Shown in pieces: positions 60,919 to 64,000 of a stretch of DNA of 64,000 nucleotides. The stretch is taken from the NCBI RefSeq assembly GCF_000287355.1, contig NC_018420.1, positions 124,001 to 188,000 on the forward strand. The letters run 5' to 3'. The notes beneath the pieces were generated by a model. It was given only the letters and a program-made list of their open reading frames with translations. It did not search any database and was not told the DNA's origin. The stretch is from a secondary endosymbiont of Heteropsylla cubana (GTDB lineage: Bacteria > Pseudomonadota > Gammaproteobacteria > Enterobacterales > Enterobacteriaceae). The translations under genes were made by a program, and so were the position numbers. Numbering within the stretch: position 1 is the stretch's first letter; the number at the start of each line of letters is the position of its first letter.

Positions 60919-62457
60919 ATGAGTTTATTAAAATCCTTGGTAGTGGTCAGTTCGATCACATTTTTTTCTCGCATTTTAGGGCTGATCCGAGATATCATCA
61001 TTGCTCAAGCTTTTGGTGCTGGAATAGCAAGTGATGCTTTTTTCATTGCCTTTAAGATTCCAAATATGCTTCGACGAATCTTCGCAGAAGGTACTTTCTC
61101 GCAAGCGTTCGTTCCTATTTTAGCAGAATATAAAAATAAGCAAAATGATATAGCAACGCGAACATTCCTTGCTTATATCGCAGGTTTACTAACACTCATT
61201 TTATCTATAGTGACTATTACTGGTATTCTAGCTGCACCATGGATCATCATGGTTACCTCGTTAGGTTTTAGCGCCAACACATCAGAAAAGTTTGCGTTAA
61301 CTACAAAATTATTACGTATCACATTTCCTTATATTTTCTTTGTATCTCTCACATCATTAGCAAGCTCAGTTCTTAATACTTGGAACCAATTCTTGGTGCC
61401 AGCATTCACACCAGCATTGCTTAACATAAGCATGTTAGGATTTTTAATCTTGGGAACACCACTCTTTCATCCACCAATCATGGCATTAGGATGGGCGGTC
61501 GTAGTTGGAGGTATCCTACAATTAAGTTATCAAATACCATTTTTAAAAAAAATTAATATGTTAATCTTCCCCAGAATAAAATTTTTCGAACCAGACATTT
61601 ATCACGTATTTCGAAAGATGGGACCAACTATCTTAGGAGGGGTAGTCAGTCAAATATCGATCATAATCAATACACTGTTTTCTTCTTTTCTACTCTCCGG
61701 TTCTGTTTCTTGGATGTATTATGCCGATCGTCTTATGGAATTTCCTTCTGGAGTGCTTGGTGCAACTCTAGGAACTATTTTACTTCCTTCTCTATCACGC
61801 AGCATTCATGATAATGATCACGATAAATATTCTCGACTATTAGACTGGGCTTTGCGAGCATGCTTAATACTGGCACTTCCTAGTGCCTTAGGATTAGCAA
61901 TTCTTTCTTATCCATTAACTGTTTTATTATTCCAATATGGTAAATTCTCTGAATTTGATACCCTCATGACTCAAAAAGCTTTACTCGCTTATTCGGTCGG
62001 ATTGGTCGGCTTAATTTTAGGAAAAGTTCTTGTACCTGCATTCTATTCCCGCCGAGATATGAAAACACCTCTACGCATGGCAATCATTACACTTTTTACC
62101 ACCCAATTAATGAATTTAATGTTTGTTATTCCACTAAAACATGTCGGTTTATCTTTATCTATTGGACTATCTTCTTGTCTAAATTCCATTCTTTTATATT
62201 GGCAATTACGCCGAAAAAAACTATTTAAGCCGCAACCAGGATGGATTGGTTTTTTTTTCCGGGTATTACTGGCTGTTATTATCATGGGATCGGTACTCAT
62301 CGGGCTCCTCATTTTTAGAACTAATCACCTCCTATCTATCGGAGAAAGATGGCAACAACAATTGCAACTCATCGGTATCATTATTGTTAGCGGAGTAGTA
62401 TATTTTAGTGCACTATGGATAATGGGGTTTCGCTTAAAACACTTGCAAAACATGTAA
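60919..62457 (+). CDS. murJ: Lipid II flippase MurJ (MviN)
   Basis: Moves the peptidoglycan precursor lipid II across the inner membrane. The 512 residues (511 in E. coli) have about 14 membrane segments. Visible are [19 protein letters not shown] with the essential Arg18 and Arg24, [32 protein letters not shown] and [30 protein letters not shown]. It suggests that some cell wall is still made. A run of eight A late in the gene (62212-62220 region) is in frame. AGGTAG lies rather far upstream of the ATG. Confidence 0.97.
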   Translation: MSLLKSLVVVSSITFFSRILGLIRDIIIAQAFGAGIASDAFFIAFKIPNMLRRIFAEGTFSQAFVPILAEYKNKQNDIATRTFLAYIAGLLTLILSIVTITGILAAPWIIMVTSLGFSANTSEKFALTTKLLRITFPYIFFVSLTSLASSVLNTWNQFLVPAFTPALLNISMLGFLILGTPLFHPPIMALGWAVVVGGILQLSYQIPFLKKINMLIFPRIKFFEPDIYHVFRKMGPTILGGVVSQISIIINTLFSSFLLSGSVSWMYYADRLMEFPSGVLGATLGTILLPSLSRSIHDNDHDKYSRLLDWALRACLILALPSALGLAILSYPLTVLLFQYGKFSEFDTLMTQKALLAYSVGLVGLILGKVLVPAFYSRRDMKTPLRMAIITLFTTQLMNLMFVIPLKHVGLSLSIGLSSCLNSILLYWQLRRKKLFKPQPGWIGFFFRVLLAVIIMGSVLIGLLIFRTNHLLSIGERWQQQLQLIGIIIVSGVVYFSALWIMGFRLKHLQNM

Positions 62458-63861
62458 TTCTCTTATAAACTAAAAACACATTAAAGACAAACCATAAAGT
62501 GATTTTTTTAATCATATATATTCACTTTATAAAACTTTAATAATTATATCTCTTTATTTATGTAAAAAATAAATTTTAACGCTCGTCAATATTGTTAAAA
62601 TCACTTGTTTTAAGCTTTCTATTAGAAAGCCTCTCCATTTTTTATAGTATCACCATAGAAATTTAGCTCTTTATTTTTATATGTAAAACTTAGCTTAAAA
62701 ACATTTTTTAATTACCTAAAAAAATTCATATCTTTTAGATGTCTTGATATTCACAAAACTATGATAAAAAAGAATAATAAATATAGTACCGTTATCAACG
62801 ATAGTTCAGCCTAATTATAACAAAAACTAAATTTCTCCATTTAAGTTATTTTTTTACAACGCTGGACTTGATTACTTTCTATATTCTATTTCAAAAAAAA
62901 ATATTTCACTTTTTACTTGCCTTATTTTTCAACGTACTGCTACTTAAATAAACAGCAGTTCATCCTGTATAAAAAGTTAAAATCTTATTGTGAATTTTAC
63001 TATTCTCCAGATTGCTCATTAGCAGGAAAGATCATTCCATAAAAACAATCAAGTAATTTAACAGTTAAGTGCTTTCATATACTTCTCTAACATGAAAACA
63101 CACAACGTGTATATTACAAATATAGTATGATTTTTATTATTATACATGTAATGATCAAACATTTTCTTGTAGGTAAATATATAAATTTAGTAAATAACTT
63201 TAGACTACCTATCTTAGCTCCCCACAAGTTATCATAACTCTTAAATTATTTACATAATAAAAATAATGTCTTTAACACTTGATGATTTAATAAAATCAAA
63301 AACGTCAATAAGTTATTAAACTTACAATCAACTAATGTTGTTTTATATAACAAATACATTTTTTATCGACAACAACGTCTAAAAAGACGTGTGTTAAAAA
63401 CACAGCCTGTTTATATCAGAAAAAACTTTAACTCCATTACTAATTATAAAAAATAGCTTATAAACTAATTTTTCTTTCAAGATTTTAATAACAGTTTCAT
63501 TTAAAAATGAAAGTTAAATAATAAGAACTCAATTTTAAATCATCAAGTCTACCATTCCGGGTTTTTAAGCGCTATTCTATTTTGTAGAATAAAATAGCTC
63601 TTTCGGTCACAATTCTTTTTTTTTGTATTGATCGTTAACTATTTTTTTTGACCACACTACTTTTCATTTTATTTTTTTTTCTATTTTACTATAAACTACC
63701 ACTAAACAATAAGTTCATAATTAAATATATTGTTTTGCAAACAAGTTAATCAATCAATTACTGTATACAAAAAAAATATAAACATATAGGCGTTTTTTTT
63801 AAAATTCAATCACATAAGACCTGATTAACAATTAGGCTCTCTTTAAACACAGGGAATAAAA
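62458..63861. other. Noncoding region between murJ and tpiA
   Basis: About 1.4 kb with no recognised gene. Hairpins are seen at 62494-62530 (9-bp arms ATAAAGTGA/TCACTTTAT, 19-base loop), 62614-62630 and 63571-63598 (11 of 12 paired, one mismatch, A/T-rich). The last may be a leader or terminator structure upstream of tpiA. Confidence 0.55.
62614..62630 (+). terminator. Candidate terminator hairpin after murJ
   Basis: GCTTTCT and AGAAAGC form a perfect 7-bp stem with a 3-base loop. A run of six T follows eight bases later. It lies about 155 bases past the murJ stop. Confidence 0.35.
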
Positions 63862-64000
63862 ATGCGAAACTATTTAATAATCGGTAATTGGAAGCTTAAT
63901 GGTACTAAAGAAATAATCAATAATCGCGCACTCATGTTACGCAGTAAAATAAATAACACTATTAATTGTGATGTAGCAGTTGCACCACCACTCCCTTATC
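63862..64000 (+). CDS. tpiA: Triosephosphate isomerase, 5' end only
   Basis: Glycolytic enzyme interconverting dihydroxyacetone phosphate and glyceraldehyde 3-phosphate. The first 46 residues are in the window: IGNWKLNG with the catalytic Lys and Asn near residues 10-12, then DVAVAPPLPY. AGGGA precedes the ATG at good spacing. The gene runs off the right edge. It gives the substrate source for gpsA. Confidence 0.94.
   Translation, partial: MRNYLIIGNWKLNGTKEIINNRALMLRSKINNTINCDVAVAPPLPY

Overview
The window is a piece of a reduced, strongly A+T-rich chromosome from an enterobacterial (gammaproteobacterial) lineage, almost certainly a long-term insect endosymbiont. Every protein I can identify matches an Enterobacterales housekeeping protein closely along its length (Prs, FabI, ArgS, SecB, GpsA, MurJ, CvrA, DtpA, YigL, YedJ). 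Roughly 24 kb of the 64 kb is coding (about 38%). The rest is low-complexity A+T-rich DNA with no long open frames. I see no insertion sequences, prophage, CRISPR or rRNA genes. Such a large dead fraction suggests a genome whose genes have decayed faster than the DNA has been deleted, as described for some co-obligate insect symbionts of the Serratia, Sodalis and Arsenophonus type. I cannot name the species.

Layout. 0-11.4 kb: rsmD, nth, tdk, trxA, the 4.5S RNA gene ffs, the ftsY-ftsE-ftsX operon and rpmB-rpmG. 11.4-19.1 kb: a 7.7-kb gene desert. 19.1-25.5 kb: yedJ, then prs, ispE, lolB and kdsA on the minus strand. 27.8-37.2 kb: the antiporter cvrA (nhaP2), a uvrB pseudogene, the peptide transporter dtpA and the metal transporter mntH. 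38.7-41.0 kb: the yibN-grxC-secB-gpsA cluster in its usual enterobacterial order. 41.7-48.5 kb: fabI, coaD, argS and coaE. 50.2-53.5 kb: tRNA genes Asp-Trp, Ile, Ala and Thr, which normally accompany rRNA operons but here have no rRNA next to them. 54.9-64 kb: yigL, pitA, murJ and the 5' end of tpiA.

The retained functions are core ones: translation (rpmB, rpmG, argS, tRNAs, rsmD), SRP targeting (ffs, ftsY), Sec export (secB), CoA synthesis (coaD, coaE), PRPP, isoprenoid, KDO, peptidoglycan-precursor and fatty-acid steps, redox (trxA, grxC), base-excision repair (nth), and uptake of peptides, divalent metal and phosphate. Erosion is visible. uvrB is dead. ispE and the start of ftsX are each interrupted by a one-base shift inside a run of A, and both shifts are repairable by one extra A. 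FtsE has lost canonical residues of its ABC signature and H-loop. tRNA-Thr has an extra base in its D-stem.

I found no undescribed multi-gene system. The most interesting signals are the homopolymer frameshifts in ispE and ftsX, the joint decay of ftsE and ftsX, the isolated tRNA-Ile/Ala pair behind its own consensus promoter, and several long perfect hairpins in otherwise featureless DNA.
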